A stretch of 64,000 bases of DNA from Volutella citrinella (GCA_034401135.1 JAWZSP010000009.1:1674001-1738000); one strand, 5' to 3'; counted from the stretch's first letter, positions 36,301 through 48,300 are shown. The notes: generated by a model not told the origin, from the letters alone. Numbers and translations are program-made.

Positions 36301-37679
36301 CTTGTAAGGTATCTGCGACGCGCTATCTATATTGGTCCAGCCCCAATACGCCGACCAAGTGCTCCCTTTATTTATGTATCGTATTGGTTGATGTAGCCAT
36401 TCAACTGACTAAGATGAAGTATTACTAACTAGTATGAGAACCAAGTCAGGTAGGTTGTCGGCTAGAGATAAGCGCGATAAGCCACTGTGGGTTGGTTAAG
36501 TTGGTTAACCGATCGCTTGGATCCTGAAGGAAGGCTAGCCAGCCGTCAATCAGATGACAGGACAAGTGGAGATTGTCCAATTCCCCGCTGTCCCTAATCT
36601 ATAGCAATCCTGTCCTTAATCGATAGCAATCCTGTCCCTAATCTATGGCAATCCTAACCGACCAAATGGTATCTCGACCCGGCCCACCACATAAGGACAG
36701 ACAATACCGCTTGCTAAAGTGGGAGTATGTCCTCCTAAAATAGCATATAGACGTAGGCATCGACGAGCCATGCAGCCTTCGAAGTCAAAAACCACGGCCC
36801 TGGGGAGCTGTTCTTAGAACCTGACACTAGGGACGCAGACTTAGTGCGAGAAGATAACTTTCGTCTTCCGTTTTGAGCTCTCGGTCTTGTTGGATTGCGG
36901 TCACCAAGCTAAGAAAAGCGCATCAAGTGGCATGCATTTGGGGGCGAAGCCTAACAGCAATATAAAAAGGCGCTGTGGTCAAACAGACTCCACAGTAGGG
37001 CTGAGGCTCCCTCCCACGTGCGATGCGCCATGTCTTAACAGGCTCATTCGGGGACTAGCACGTTCTGAAACACCTGTAATCCCCAGGCCTTGCAGCATAA
37101 CACACTAATGCGCGAATCAGCGGACCGGATCCCAAAGTACTCAAAATGTAAGCGAGGTAAGCGACGTTCCACTGTAACGATCCTTCGCGCAACGGATGGC
37201 CAGCTTGCCGACCTGCAGGGAAAGCTGGGGGCTGACCTCGTGCGTACAGACGGCCATGTGGTTCGTGGATGGACATGTAGGGCTGACGGTCTGGAACTTG
37301 ACCCTTGTGTTTTGTTCGCCGTTGCAATGCCAAACTCGGTCTCCTCAACGAGTTAACAGGTCAGCAGTGATGACAACCAGGTGGGGTCGGCCGCCCGAAG
37401 GATCGGAATTAGGCCACACATCTTCATGGATGTTGGCACTGGCGAGGCTTCAGCTGAACGACATGGTGCAAAGATAGGACTCACTTGCTTGAATGGGCGT
37501 CAACTTATGATGCGGCCCATGTCAGGGCACGATGTGACCGTGCTCCTACGCCCTTTCCATATAATGGGATATATCTGCTGTTAGCTACCCCATGAATTAG
37601 ATCAACAGAGACGAGCACACCAACGAGCCGAGCCGAGTGTCCAGCCGACAGAAAGATACCCATCTCGATCGACACTACA
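36301..37679. other. 1.4-kb intergenic region upstream of the secreted-protein gene
   Basis: No frame here has a domain, signal peptide or splice structure I can support. Besides the 22-bp tandem repeat at 36,589-36,654 it contains a smaller TGGTTAAGTTGGTTAA duplication at about 36,491-36,508. The proximal 150 bp before 37,680 act as promoter and leader of the secreted-protein gene. Confidence 0.5.
36589..36654. repeat. Three tandem copies of a 22-bp unit
   Basis: Units 36,589-36,610, 36,611-36,632 and 36,633-36,654 share the pattern TGTCC[CT]TAATC[TG]AT[AG]GCAATCC, with two differences between the first and second unit and one between the first and third. It is a minisatellite in the gap between the phosphatase gene and the secreted-protein gene. 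Confidence 0.9.
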
Positions 37680-40115
37680 ATGAAGGCCATTTCCTGCGTG
37701 GCCCTGCTGGGTCTCGCATTGCCGTCACTCGTTATCGGTGGCCCCATCAGCGCCGCCAAGCAAGATGTGCACTCTCTGGACAAGCGCCGATGCGGCTTCG
37801 AGACCTGGGACTCGACCAACCTCAACAACTGGTTCGAGGCCGGCACCGATCAATGGTTTGAGAACTGGTGGAAACGGTACCTTGGTGCCAACGGCCCGTC
37901 TACCTCGGCCGTCATTCCCAACGATTGGCCCAACAACTTTGTCAACCTATTTGGGCGCATGTATCTCGACGGCGTACGTAACCATTTTGTTTCACCATGT
38001 GGCATATCAGTGCTGACTACCCATACAGAAAGAGTTTTACACGTGCAACAAGCCCAGCGCCCAGTGCTTTGGCGACATTTCCTGCAGTGGTAGGTCTTTG
38101 GCCACGCACATGGTGTGTCGTCTTCCTGACTAACACTGGGAACTTAGAAATCAAGTGCTCGGGCAACTGGGGCGAGGAATGCCAAGACCATGACAAGCAG
38201 CGGCCCGCCTACCTGATCCTGCAGTCGATTCAGGGCTTCCAAAACTTCTTCCGCGACTTTCTTGTATGGATCCTACTCTCGTGTACTGACCGTCCTTGGT
38301 TCTAACGCGCAGCAACTAGGATGTTCTGGACCAGACCCAGATGAACCTGGACGGCATGAGCGGCTACTTGGCACAGAACTTCTTTCCCCCTATTGACAAG
38401 AGTTTTGAGTTCTTCCTCAGGGTATGTGTAGCAGTCTCTATCTCCCGTCGCTTGGCTAACCTCTCGCTACTATAGGAATTCCTGATTGGCCTTGGCACTG
38501 CCGTCTCCGTCGCCGGTTCCTACATGAAGCTCACCAAGTGGGTTAAATTCAACGAGTTCACCAAGGAGAGCTCGGGTGCTGTTGCAGCCGTGCTCAACGG
38601 TATTTCTACTGGATACCGAGAGAAGGTCGTGTACCCCGCATCCGAGGACTTTAGCAACTTTGCGGATCTCACCAAGTTCATGACCAATGTCTTTGAGCAA
38701 ACCCGTCGGTCGCTCAACAACCTCCAAGAGAACCTGGCTGTTGGTAACTCGGCTGGTGGCAAGAAGTTTTAGTGAGTACATACACAATGGATCTTGATCA
38801 TATCTGAGGCTACGGTCTAACACATTCTTCCAGCCAGTATGCTAAAGGCGGCGCTTTCCTGCCCGGGTCGCCCAAGGAGTTCAGCTCCCAGCCTGGCGAC
38901 TCGGAGCTGTCCGAGTTCCGAACATACCTGCAGAAGCAGTTCAACGCGCGAGCCATCAACTTTGCCTGGCGCCAGCAAAAGGTCTTCATCACCTACACGA
39001 CCGACGTCGATAACTCGTGCGCGGAGGACAAGCAGGGTCCCCAGGACATGAAGTACTGCCGTCCGGGAGTAAGTAGACAGCGCTACAGCAGTCTCATATA
39101 TTCGGATGCAATTTGCTAATGCGGAATCTCACAGGACCCGGGAGTCTACTACATGTACTATTGGGACGAGGCATCTGTTGGTCTGGGCTCTATTGGCGTC
39201 AACTCTTTTGCAACTGGCCAGATGACACACCCCGTCGGCTGGAACAAGCTCGACGCCGGCTGGGTCGAAGACGGCTACAAGCTGACCATGAAGGACGTCT
39301 TCGAGTCGTCCATTACCGCGTTTCACGCTGCCAGGTTCGACTACGACGGCGTTACTGCCGACCGCCGCGCCTCCGAGGCCCTCGCCCAAGGCACCAAGCC
39401 GTGGGAAATGGGCACGGCATGGGAAGGCACTTTCACCATCCCCATCTGCAACACGGGCGACGTCTCGTACAACGTGCAGTACGGCGACCGCATCATGCCG
39501 TGTGGATGCGGTAGCGGTGGCTCTGAAGTCGAGGGGTTCCGCAAGAACGCCAAGATGGACGGCTATAAGACGTACGACGAGCAGTGCACGCCCGAGATGC
39601 AGCAGGCCCGCAAGAATCTCCGTCGCGGCGGCACGCCCGGCAACGTGCCCATGGACCACCAGCCGCTACCTGACGACAAGGTCAACGAGATTGTGTGTCT
39701 CAGCCGCGACGGCCCGCTCAAGCCCATGATGGCCAACATTCTGGCCTGTCGTCAGGCCATTGACTCGCTCGGCTCGGACCGCAGCAAGCAGATTTGCACA
39801 GATGACTGCCCCGAGGGCCAGGGCGGTGACGACGGCAAGGCACGCTGGTGCCGTGTCGGCCTCGACAAGAGCAACATCCACGACTGTGCCCTGACTATCG
39901 CTGCCAAGTCGCGGTCACACGGCGGCGAGGGAAGGGCGTGCTTGACGGTTGGAAATGCCCAGGACTTTTACTTCAACGCTGCGGCTCCGACCGAGGATGG
40001 CGGTAAGGGTTGTCATCCCGCGGGCTCGCCTGATTTTGCCGCCACGTTCATTACGCCCAATGGTGATAGGTGGTGCCTGGGAGACCACGACCATGCGGAT
40101 TGGTGTACTATCTGA
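37680..40115 (+). CDS. Large secreted cysteine-containing protein, family unknown
   Basis: Seven exons (37,680-37,973, 38,029-38,089, 38,148-38,263, 38,320-38,421, 38,476-38,771, 38,834-39,068, 39,135-40,115) join in frame to 694 residues. Residues 1-20 form a clear signal peptide (basic start, Leu/Val core, then G-G-P). It is followed by a short pro-segment ending in L-D-K-R-R at 33-37, a Kex2-type cleavage site, so the mature chain would begin near R-C-G-F. There are many cysteines, including C-G-C-G-S-G-G in the last exon, but no hydrolase motif, transmembrane helix or GPI signal. I do not recognise the family. Secretion and Kex2 processing suggest an extracellular role, for example an effector or wall-associated protein; this is inference. 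A ~85-bp part recurs in the relic at 21.6 kb. Confidence 0.85.
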
Positions 40116-40627
40116 TAGGTGGTGGAGACTCGGGGGAGCGCTGGGTTGTGTGAGACTGGGCCTTTGTAGTAGATGGATAGACTTGATAGATGTAAAACAG
40201 TTATTGTTGTGGAAGCTTTTATAAATCGTTGAAGGAAACAGTTGGATGTGACCATATCCACAGAGATACAGAGTTGGGGCGATGTGACACTACTTGAGCT
40301 GTTGGCGCCGAGACTCGTAAGCCACCAATACACACACTCGTTCAAGTATGGGGAGATATTCCTTGACGATTTCACGTACATCAATACTGGAAGGAAGAGG
40401 CTGCAGGATAGATAAACAAACCCTTGAACCCTTAGACGCTTCATTATATTTCGAGAGATATATTTCGAGACAAGGTCATCAGGCAGCTCAACCCCACTTA
40501 TCCTCAAGCGGGGTGTCAGCCTGTCAGGTGAGCTGACATACTAATAACCCCTGTCACCGACAGGGCGCCGGCTTTGACTTCACTCTGGCGACTTACCTCT
40601 TTTCCTGCCCACCAGCTCTCTCTTGTA
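40116..40627 (+). promoter_or_regulatory. Upstream region of Zn2Cys6 gene with two adjacent inverted repeats
   Basis: Just before the regulator start are two perfect inverted repeats: TGTCAGC (40,514-40,520) with GCTGACA (40,532-40,538), and CCCTGTC (40,549-40,555) with GACAGGG (40,559-40,565). They lie 63-114 bp before the ATG and share a C-T-G-T-C/G-A-C-A-G core. They look like dimer-binding sites, possibly for autoregulation. The rest of the gap shows nothing recognisable. Confidence 0.5.
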
Positions 40628-42551
40628 ATGGCTGCTCGTACTGGCCCCGCCCGTCTTACGTGAGTGTCTTTGTGAAGAAAGCGAGTTTTCCATTAGTTAC
40701 TAACTACCAGGGTCCTACTAGATGCGAGCCATGTCGAGAACGCAAGGTCAAATGCGACCGCGTCTTTCCCGAATGCACGCTCTGCGCTCGGCTTGGCTAC
40801 ACATGCACCTATCGTACTCGTTTGCGAAACCGTGACCGACAGGACGCTGTAATCCATCAGCTTCAGGAACAGCTCCGAGAAACTCGGGCACTTTTAGCGA
40901 GCCAAACGGACGACAGCCTGAGGGCCGCGCAATCTACGCCACAATCCCAGGACAACGGCTTGGTTGCGCGTGACGATGTCATCATCGATACTTCATTGCC
41001 TACAAGCGCACTCGATGTCCTTGATTTCGATATCAACCCATATTTCGATATTTCATTGCCATTAACCTTCAGCGAGCCGGTCGAGCAGTCTGTAGACGTC
41101 TCCCCACCAACGCCACATCCAACAGCCGAGCTCTTGACAGATCTACATGGCGCATTCTTCCACCACTTCAGCCCGGCCTTGCCCATAGTATCCGAAACTA
41201 GCTTCTACCGCCGCCTCACAGAATCTCCGGACTGTTTGTCAACTCGATGCATCAGCTATTCGATTGCTTTACTTGGGACCACCGTATCAGAACATCACGG
41301 GCAATGGGGAAAGTCCTGCTACACACACGCAAGGCATTACGTCGATGCGTGTGAATTAAGCGACATGTCTAATTCCCCAGTCAGCATTGCGTTGCTCCAA
41401 TCGTTGATCTGTCTCGCGAGGTTTGATCTAGGGGAACGGAACTGCGCCCGTGCTTATATGACCCTCGGAAAGGCCACGCGCTTGGCCGCCATGATGCAAT
41501 TGGATCAAATGGACCAAGATCAGACGGCAACAAGTTTATCTTCCGGGTTATCTTCATCTGTACGGATCAAGTTACCGCCAACCGATGCTCCAATAGATCT
41601 GGAGGAGCGTCGAAGGTGTTTCTGGGGTGTTTATATCCTCGAAGGCTACGCTAGCATACACGCGGGCGTGTCATGTCTCCCAAATCAGACCGAGGTGGGC
41701 CACAATTCTTGCCATTCAAGGGTGAGTCCCGGCTTTGCTAAACAAAAACTAATAGTTGGCCGTGTTTCTTCCATGCCCCGGGCTCTTAGATTGCAACTTC
41801 TACCCCGAAGCCATGCCTTTTCTCGATACAGTGGCAGATCGCGAGAGTGCCGCTTCAAGCTCTGCCTTTGGGGGCCTTGTCATTGTTGTTTCGCTCATCG
41901 CACGAGTTTTGGACCATATATCCCGAGCAAATCAAAGCAAAACTGGTTTCTGGGATCGCCACTATGAGCTCGTTACAGTTATCGAGCTCTACAATTCTCT
42001 ATTGGACCCTGTCTTCACCCCACAGGTCCTATGCTCGAATGCCACAGCCCTCGATGCGAATCTTTCGTTCCAAGCACTTAAAATGCTTCTATACAGAACG
42101 GCCCTCAGGCAAGCCAAGCTGCAACGTATTGTCTCAGACATATTAATAGGTGATGCGGATAAGGCCCTGCTTTCCACTGCTCTCAACGTTTCTTCGACTG
42201 TAAAGTCGGTGTGGGCTTTGCAGAAATGCAATGTAAGTGGCTATAGTGTATCCTCTTTATCCACCCCATGATCTTTTCACTCTTCTCGATGGGCTTGAGT
42301 CCTATGGTGATAGGTGTCTGGCTAATGATTCAACCGCAACCCAGATTCGCAGCCTGTTGCTAAGTGGCGCATTCATCGCATGGCCTCTTGCACTGGCTAT
42401 AAAGATGTTGAAACACAACGCTACAAGAGGAGGAAATGACTACACCAGTCTTATTTATACTTTACAGAACGCTCTGGATGATGTGGAGTTTGCGGACGGA
42501 CCTTGGCATAGAGAAGCGGAAATGGCAACGGATGCGGACTGGTCTGAATGA
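40628..42551 (+). CDS. Zn2Cys6 transcription factor with coiled coil
   Basis: I call four exons: 40,628-40,659, 40,722-41,694, 41,756-42,232 and 42,345-42,551, giving 562 residues. The tiny first exon splices at TACTAG so that the cluster reads Cys12-x2-Cys15-x6-Cys22-x6-Cys29-x2-Cys32-x6-Cys39. Residues about 45-75 are a charged heptad segment (Q-L-Q-E-Q-L-R-E-T) fit for dimerisation, and the middle contains the E-E-R-R-R-C-F-W-G motif of the fungal transcription-factor domain. Exons 1 and 2 are well supported. The third intron (donor GTGGGC) and the last one (GTAAGT at 42,233 to CAG at 42,344) are less certain, and an alternative ending soon after 42,232 is possible. Nuclear regulator, targets unknown. 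The stop is 70 bp from that of the convergent DUF2855 gene. Confidence 0.82.
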
Positions 42552-42621
42552 TGATGTTGCTGTTATTGTTCTAGTTGTTCTTGATAAAGTGCATGCGTTA
42601 GCATACTCTAACAAAACCTAC

Positions 42622-43926
42622 TTATCCCATAGTCCAGGTCCAGTCATCCAGGCCAACGACAATACCAACCCCCGGAGCTACCTTGCCGTCACACAAGTCC
42701 TGCCAGGCACCCTCAATTCCTCCTGGTCCCCCCACACCAACAAGGTGACGCAAGTGGATTTCACCCAGACTATTCTCGGCGTAGCATCTTCTCCATGCTT
42801 GATCCAACGCCTTGTGGTACTCAACAGCCCCAGAGGCCTCTATTTCTCGGTCCCGCACGTCGCTAGAATTGTACTGGACCTTGGCTAGCCTCTCCGACTG
42901 GTTCTGGAAAGCTGCCAGCTCCGCCTGAGTATACACCTTGGGCTCGTGGCCGACCTGCACCACAGTTATAGAGGCCTCTGGGACGATTCTGGATGCCGAA
43001 AGAGACTCCATGAAGGTATCAAGTACACATGCTGGGGTGCCAAAATCCAGCACAACCACACGGGTTGAACCAACTTCGCGGATCCATGACATGGTGGTAT
43101 CCAAGGGCTCTGTATAAGAAACCGTCTTGATAGCGAGGTTGGAGGCTTGTTCGCATGTGAATGAGGCGAGAGTCTGGGGCGCCGAGGTAAGTTGCAGCAA
43201 TGCCAAGGGACCGCTGGTTGCGACATCACGGTTTCGAGCCAGTTGCCACGCCAGACTCCGTCCTGTCTTGCTCGCGGCTGACAAGCTCACTACCACGGCT
43301 CCAGTGAGGTTGGCATCCTCACGGGTCCAGGGAAGCTGTGACACACCGAGAGGGTGGACTGGATCCCTTCTGATTGGGACGGCGGGGAAAACAGCTTGGT
43401 TCAGCAGTTGGGCTGACTGAAAACTAGGAAACAGGCACCGATAGGCAGAAAAGGTCTCATCGAGGTAGTCCGAGTAATACTCATAGTGGTTGTACAGGGT
43501 CATGAGGAGCCTCCGATGTATGCTTGTCTCGACCCAGAGACGTGAGGCTGTTGACTCAAAGGGTGACAGTTGGAGATCGACAGGCCCGGATGAGGTCGGC
43601 CAAAACCCCCAGAGCCGAGAGCCCACTGCAATCTCCGAGATGTTGCTTTCGGTTACTCGAGCGAAGCCCCAGGCAGGGACGATACCCCATTCGTTGCGAT
43701 TGTTGAACGGCGGTGGCAGGCTCTCAGGGACTGGGTACGCATCCCACCAGTGGAATAGTGTACCTCCTCGTGCATAGCTGAGGTTGTTGGAGCTTAGAGA
43801 TATCAGTGATACCTGCAGACGGACCGACGATGGTGCCAGTTGGCATGGTTGTGACTTCGTCGCAGAGACGGCGTGGGTCGAGTTGTCTCGCTTAGACACG
43901 AGGTGATACTGCGCTTCGGAGGACAT
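42622..43926 (-). CDS. DUF2855 family protein
   Basis: This uninterrupted gene encodes 434 residues and matches the DUF2855 family in length and layout. An N-terminal part contains W-G-I-V-P-A-W-G-F-A-R-V and G-S-R-L-W-G-F-W-P, followed by Y-N-x-Y. The second half has an alternating beta-alpha pattern (V-V-V-S-L-S-A-A-S-K-T-G at about 210-222), like the nucleotide-binding half of medium-chain reductases. I infer a distant relation to quinone oxidoreductase-like enzymes; no zinc ligands are visible. No signal peptide or membrane segment is present. The biochemical function of the family is not established. Neighbours do not reveal a pathway. Confidence 0.78.
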   Translation of the reverse strand: MSSEAQYHLVSKRDNSTHAVSATKSQPCQLAPSSVRLQVSLISLSSNNLSYARGGTLFHWWDAYPVPESLPPPFNNRNEWGIVPAWGFARVTESNISEIAVGSRLWGFWPTSSGPVDLQLSPFESTASRLWVETSIHRRLLMTLYNHYEYYSDYLDETFSAYRCLFPSFQSAQLLNQAVFPAVPIRRDPVHPLGVSQLPWTREDANLTGAVVVSLSAASKTGRSLAWQLARNRDVATSGPLALLQLTSAPQTLASFTCEQASNLAIKTVSYTEPLDTTMSWIREVGSTRVVVLDFGTPACVLDTFMESLSASRIVPEASITVVQVGHEPKVYTQAELAAFQNQSERLAKVQYNSSDVRDREIEASGAVEYHKALDQAWRRCYAENSLGEIHLRHLVGVGGPGGIEGAWQDLCDGKVAPGVGIVVGLDDWTWTMG

Positions 43927-44739
43927 TATGGCCTTTGGCTTTCGAATGGATGAGGATAAGGATATTCTGAAAAGGAAGGAAAAAGTCGGTTATTATCGAA
44001 TGACTCTGTATAAATACACGAGTTCTAGTCTAGCACTCAGTGTCAGGCGGACATTCACGGCCGTAATTGTCCGACATACCCTAGGCCGTCGGGCGGGGTA
44101 CAACACAACGCTGAAATCTATACTACTTTAGGGTACTTTTACAGGAACATCGAGCTGTGGCCGGCCAGGAGGTAGTCAGTCCGCGCTTCGGCATCTTCTG
44201 AATATTCTTGTGGCCAAAAGTGATAGGGTGCCGCATCTTCTTGGCCGAGTTCCACAACAATACCGCGATTCTCCAAGCTGGTGATCAAGACCCAGCGCAT
44301 GTTGACTTTTCCCGGGCGCTAGGGGCAAGAAAGCGTGATAAGTGGTCGTATTGCAGGTTTACAGTGGCTGAAGCCAAGCTTCCCCTTTAGGAGAACATGG
44401 TCAAAATGAGAAAATAAGGCTGTCCCGCCCCACACACAGCCGCGGGACCATCCGCCTTCGAAATAAAGAAAGAAAGCCATAGTACGCAGCAAGCAAATCC
44501 ATTTTGAGGTCTCTGGACGACTGATTCGGATGTACTACTCCGTACTAGGTGAGCCATGGCTTATGAGGAGGTTGACTGCAGTGGGGACAGCCAACTCGTC
44601 CGATGCTCGACTCACCTCAACCCGTCATCATATTCTGGATACTTCTTGGATCGAATCGGTCACGCCGTCTTCGTGTTGGTGGCTGATGTCAGCGGCGAGA
44701 ATTTCGCGGCTGAGAGGTTTCCATTTACTTCATTATCGG
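43927..44739. other. Intergenic region between DUF2855 and DUF3176 genes
   Basis: About 810 bp hold the promoter of the minus-strand DUF2855 gene and the 3' region of the DUF3176 gene. Short open frames here have no domain or codon character that I can support. I see no RNA gene. Confidence 0.5.
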
Positions 44740-47097
44740 TTATTTGCTTCCATGTCCCACCCGGCTCATTTTATCGTTTCCATGCATCGTCACTGCCAGC
44801 GTCCGTGCTGCTGCGTACAGCTTCTTCTCCTTGTCTGCCGTGTCAAGGACGTGGTATAGATCCTGATCTGCGCCGTGCACGAGCGAGACAAGTGCATCTG
44901 TCTTCCACACCGGCAGCCCCATCCGCCTGGTTTCATCTACACATATCATGACAAAAATGAAACCCGTAAGAATTGTGAGGGCAGGCACGGTCAGGTATCC
45001 CCACCGAACCCTCGTGATAACCTGATGCTCCATCACATGCCCCGCTACGGTAGACGCGTTTTCATCTCGGCTTCGCATCCAGTTGGACAAGCTTATACCC
45101 AAGTTCCCAAATGTTGCAGACAAGTTCGCCGAGCCCGCCAATGCGTCCAGAAGGGGCGGCGGTGATGGGCCTCCAGTATCAGGCGATATCATGACGGGCA
45201 AGGTAAGATTGTCGCGGTCAAAACCCTTGGATGGGTAGCTGAATCCTTCGAGAAAAACTCTCAAGATCCCAGAGATGGCGCTGTGCGTTACGTTGAAGCC
45301 GGTTGGGCTGGACAAATTCTTCTTGTCGTCCTGGGGAATAAAAAGCTGCAAGTCCGAATGCAGATTGCGGGCATCTACCCCAAAAGATGTGTCCAAAGTA
45401 TAGTTGAAAGACTTGGAAGTCTTGAGGTTGGAGACGTAGGCCTTGAATGAATCCGGCGTTCGACTGTCCCATGATGATATTACCGGATTATGCAGCACGC
45501 CCTTCTCGACTTTAGGACGGTAGCTATTGAGACAGAAGTAGAGACCACACTCTTGTGCATGTACTGTAGTCTCTTCCCAATTTGTTTGATGGTTCTGCCA
45601 GCTGGAATCCGCTGTGAGAACTTGGACGGCCAGAATCAATGTCTGGGAGTCATCGAAGTTGAGCGTTCGCCCTGGATTTGTGATGACAACTGCCGACAGC
45701 TCTGTATCAGGGCATTGTGTCACAATATCATTGCATAACGCAGGCCCGTCATAGTTGGAAAGAAATAGTCCAGTGTCCAGGATGCTGTGTCTTGTGTAGT
45801 TCGGTCGTCTGCCAGATTCGAAAGGATAGCCCCTGGTATTGCTAACACCTTCTGGTATAAAGCCATTGTCCGACGAATTCTTCCCGTGTATAAGACCTGA
45901 CTCTTTTCGAACATGGTTCGAAATATCATGACAGCGGGAACACACCTCGAGAGTAGCATATTCGTCCCAGGTACAGTTTCCCGTGCGGCATGTGAAAGGA
46001 GGTTGGAAGCCACCAGAGTTTACAAGGTCTGAGATACCGCCATATACGGCAGCAGTAATTCCGTGATCAATCCGGGACTTGGACCTTGGGTTGTCGGTTT
46101 TTAGGCCAAAAGTACTATCGAACTCGGACGAGAGAGGCTTAAGAAACGCTCCAGCGTCAACATAAGTACTTCTTCTTATCGCAGCCGTGACGTGATTAGT
46201 CTTGCCCACGGTGTCATCAAACTGGTACAGAACTTTACTATCCAAGTATAGTACAGTCTGAAGAAATGGCTCAAACGCAACTAGGAATAATGTCGTAAAT
46301 ACGCCCAAAGCAAGCCAATGTCTGCGTCATTGTCAGCTGCCTGCGCGAACAAGAACAAGGCTGCGTTTGGGTAATTAACTAGATAAGACGTACGGGCGAC
46401 GAGCTAAGGTCCTCAAAAGACGAACAGCTCCCCAAGGGCCTCTACTCGCTGCATCTAGCCGATCATAGTCAATCAAGGGCTGCTCAAGCTTGTGGAACCA
46501 GTTCCATTTGTACTGGGCAAGGCATTGGCCAAGAGCGAGGGCGAGGGTTGCTCGCGAGATTCCCGCGAAGATGGAAACAGTAGTACTGAGGGACACTATG
46601 GAGTTGTTCCAATTGGTAGCCAGTTTGCCATTGGTTTGGGCGAGGATGGCAACCAAAGAGGCGAAGGACTGGACGCAGAGCACGAGTGCCAGCATCTCGG
46701 GCCACCACGTATTCGCAGCATCGGGCTTGGGTGCGTCTTGAGGTGAGGTGCTATCGGAGCTGAAGAAGGAAGAAATTGACCGTACGAAGGATTTTCCAGG
46801 GCTTTTTTTCTTGTCGCGTTTGAGCTGCTTGCTAGACTGTTCTGTCGGATCTGCAGGTTGAATCAGAGTGGCAGTACTGGCAGATTCTTCGAGGTGGGTT
46901 GCTGAACGTGTTAGGGAAGTTCCCTGCCGTTGTGATGCCGTTGATGTGGTGCGCTCATCATCAGAAGAAAAGGACGACCTCGGGGACAGATGAGCTACTC
47001 CATTGTCGCGACCGCTGCCGCCTAGTAGCATTGATGGAGGACTGTCTGCGACGGGGCTCGGCGTGAATCGGCGGGAGATGGGGCTGCTGAGGTTCAT
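44740..47097 (-). CDS. DUF3176 membrane protein
   Basis: Two exons (46,394-47,097 and 44,740-46,321) separated by a 72-bp intron (GTACGT..GCAG) join as R-R-P-H-W-L and give 761 residues, typical for the fungal DUF3176 family. The first ~130 residues are Ser/Thr/Pro-rich and cytosolic. Membrane segments follow at about 131-155, 163-190 and 238-262. A large non-cytosolic domain (about 265-670) contains the family motif P-F-T-C-R-T-G-N-C-T-W, a second cysteine pair in C-S-R-C-H, and several N-x-S/T sites. A fourth membrane helix at about 673-697 precedes a cytosolic tail. It is probably a plasma-membrane or secretory-pathway protein. The function of the family is unknown. Confidence 0.88.
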
Positions 47098-47764
47098 TGT
47101 GCGGGATAACTGTTCTACAACGGAGATATCGATGCACCCATGCGCTGAGAATCCGTCACCGCATTGTGGAAAGGTGGAGAGTTTGGTAAGTGAGGCTACT
47201 GGCGACGAGAATTGATAGAAGCGGGCATCAATCAGTTGTTATCGCAGTGCGACACGACATGAAAAAAATGACAGGGATGCATACATGCCCCTGCATTTGA
47301 AACCGCCATCATCTATTATTAATTACAGTGTACCGCAACATTGCTGCAGCAGGGTAGTCCTGCAGGCGTTGGGCTATTCAGCTCAAGGTCAATTCAGCCT
47401 CACGCGTGGGGGCTCTTTGTGGGTGAAGAAAGGACTGATTGGCTCAAGTGGGTTCTGGCGGAGTGGAATCCCGGACGATGAAACTCACGCTGCGCTCACA
47501 AGGAATAAGAAGCGGGGGCCATGGTACCGGAGTCAACTCCGGGGGTAATTGAGTGGATGGGGGATGGGATAGAGGATGAACCGCGCCACCACTCGGGGAG
47601 CGGCTGTGCTTCTGCAGGCCTGTCGTAGCCGTCTGGGCGTCCACTTGTGCGGCCTGGCTGGTTCTGGCCCCCGACTCTATGAGCCGCTGATTGTCCTCGG
47701 TCGGGTGCTCTCGGTGGTCCAGCAAAACGTTGTACTGGCCTTGAACTAACACTGACTTTCTCAT
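47098..47764. other. Intergenic region upstream of DUF3176 gene
   Basis: The DNA is promoter for the minus-strand DUF3176 gene on its left side. No gene is supported. Its right end (47,735-47,764) looks like an intron 3' part, with ACTAACACTGAC as branch site and CTCCTAG as acceptor, and belongs to the relic that follows. Confidence 0.4.
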
Positions 47765-48300
47765 CTCCTAGTTCGGCCTATTTTAATACCGACTCTGAGA
47801 ATCGACTGAAGACCTTCGGCGCATACGGCGTCATGTTCCAGTGGTGAGAGCCACGAGGTGAGGACTGTTGGTGAAGTTGACTTTGTTGGACGTTCTCCTT
47901 GATGCACCCTTCAGCCCGAGTTCATGAAGATGGCTGCATCGCCGGGTTTGCCTCATAAGGCGTAGTATACACGTCCTCTGGCAGACTTGTTGGTGCCAGA
48001 CTTTTCTTGCGGCGATCCATGCCAAATCATGGAGTCACTATTAAACCCAGGATTCCTGTCAATAACCCTCTTTTCTTCTAAAACAACCCATCATCCAGAC
48101 CTGATAGATCCGATTCTCGCCTTTCCGTCAAAGCCAGTTGACGGCCGCGTCGATCCAGCATTGACCTACGGGCACTTCTTACAAACGGAGCAAGGAAGCT
48201 GTGTTCGTCACAAGTACACTCCCCTGCATGACACTCGAAAGGTGTCGTTGATACTGTCGACGACAATGGCGACATTTATGAGTATGAGCAGTACGTTTGT
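47765..48300 (+). pseudogene. Gene relic, unidentified family
   Basis: After a convincing splice acceptor at 47,764 an open segment (about 47,765-47,847) encodes a protein-like stretch containing N-T-D-S-E-N-R-L-K-T-F-G and G-V-M-F-Q-W before a TGA. Further downstream, 48,130-48,300 reads R-V-D-P-A-L, then V-R-H-K-Y-T-P-L-H-D-T and, one frame over, V-V-D-T-V-D-D-N-G-D-I-Y. A frameshift thus separates two parts that look like one conserved sequence. Upstream exons are not identifiable. I interpret it as a broken gene of unknown function; no RIP pattern is visible. Confidence 0.35.

Noticed and set aside
47444..47764. A 106-residue minus-strand frame
   Set aside because: It is Pro/Ser-rich without domain and overlaps what looks like the intron end of the plus-strand relic.
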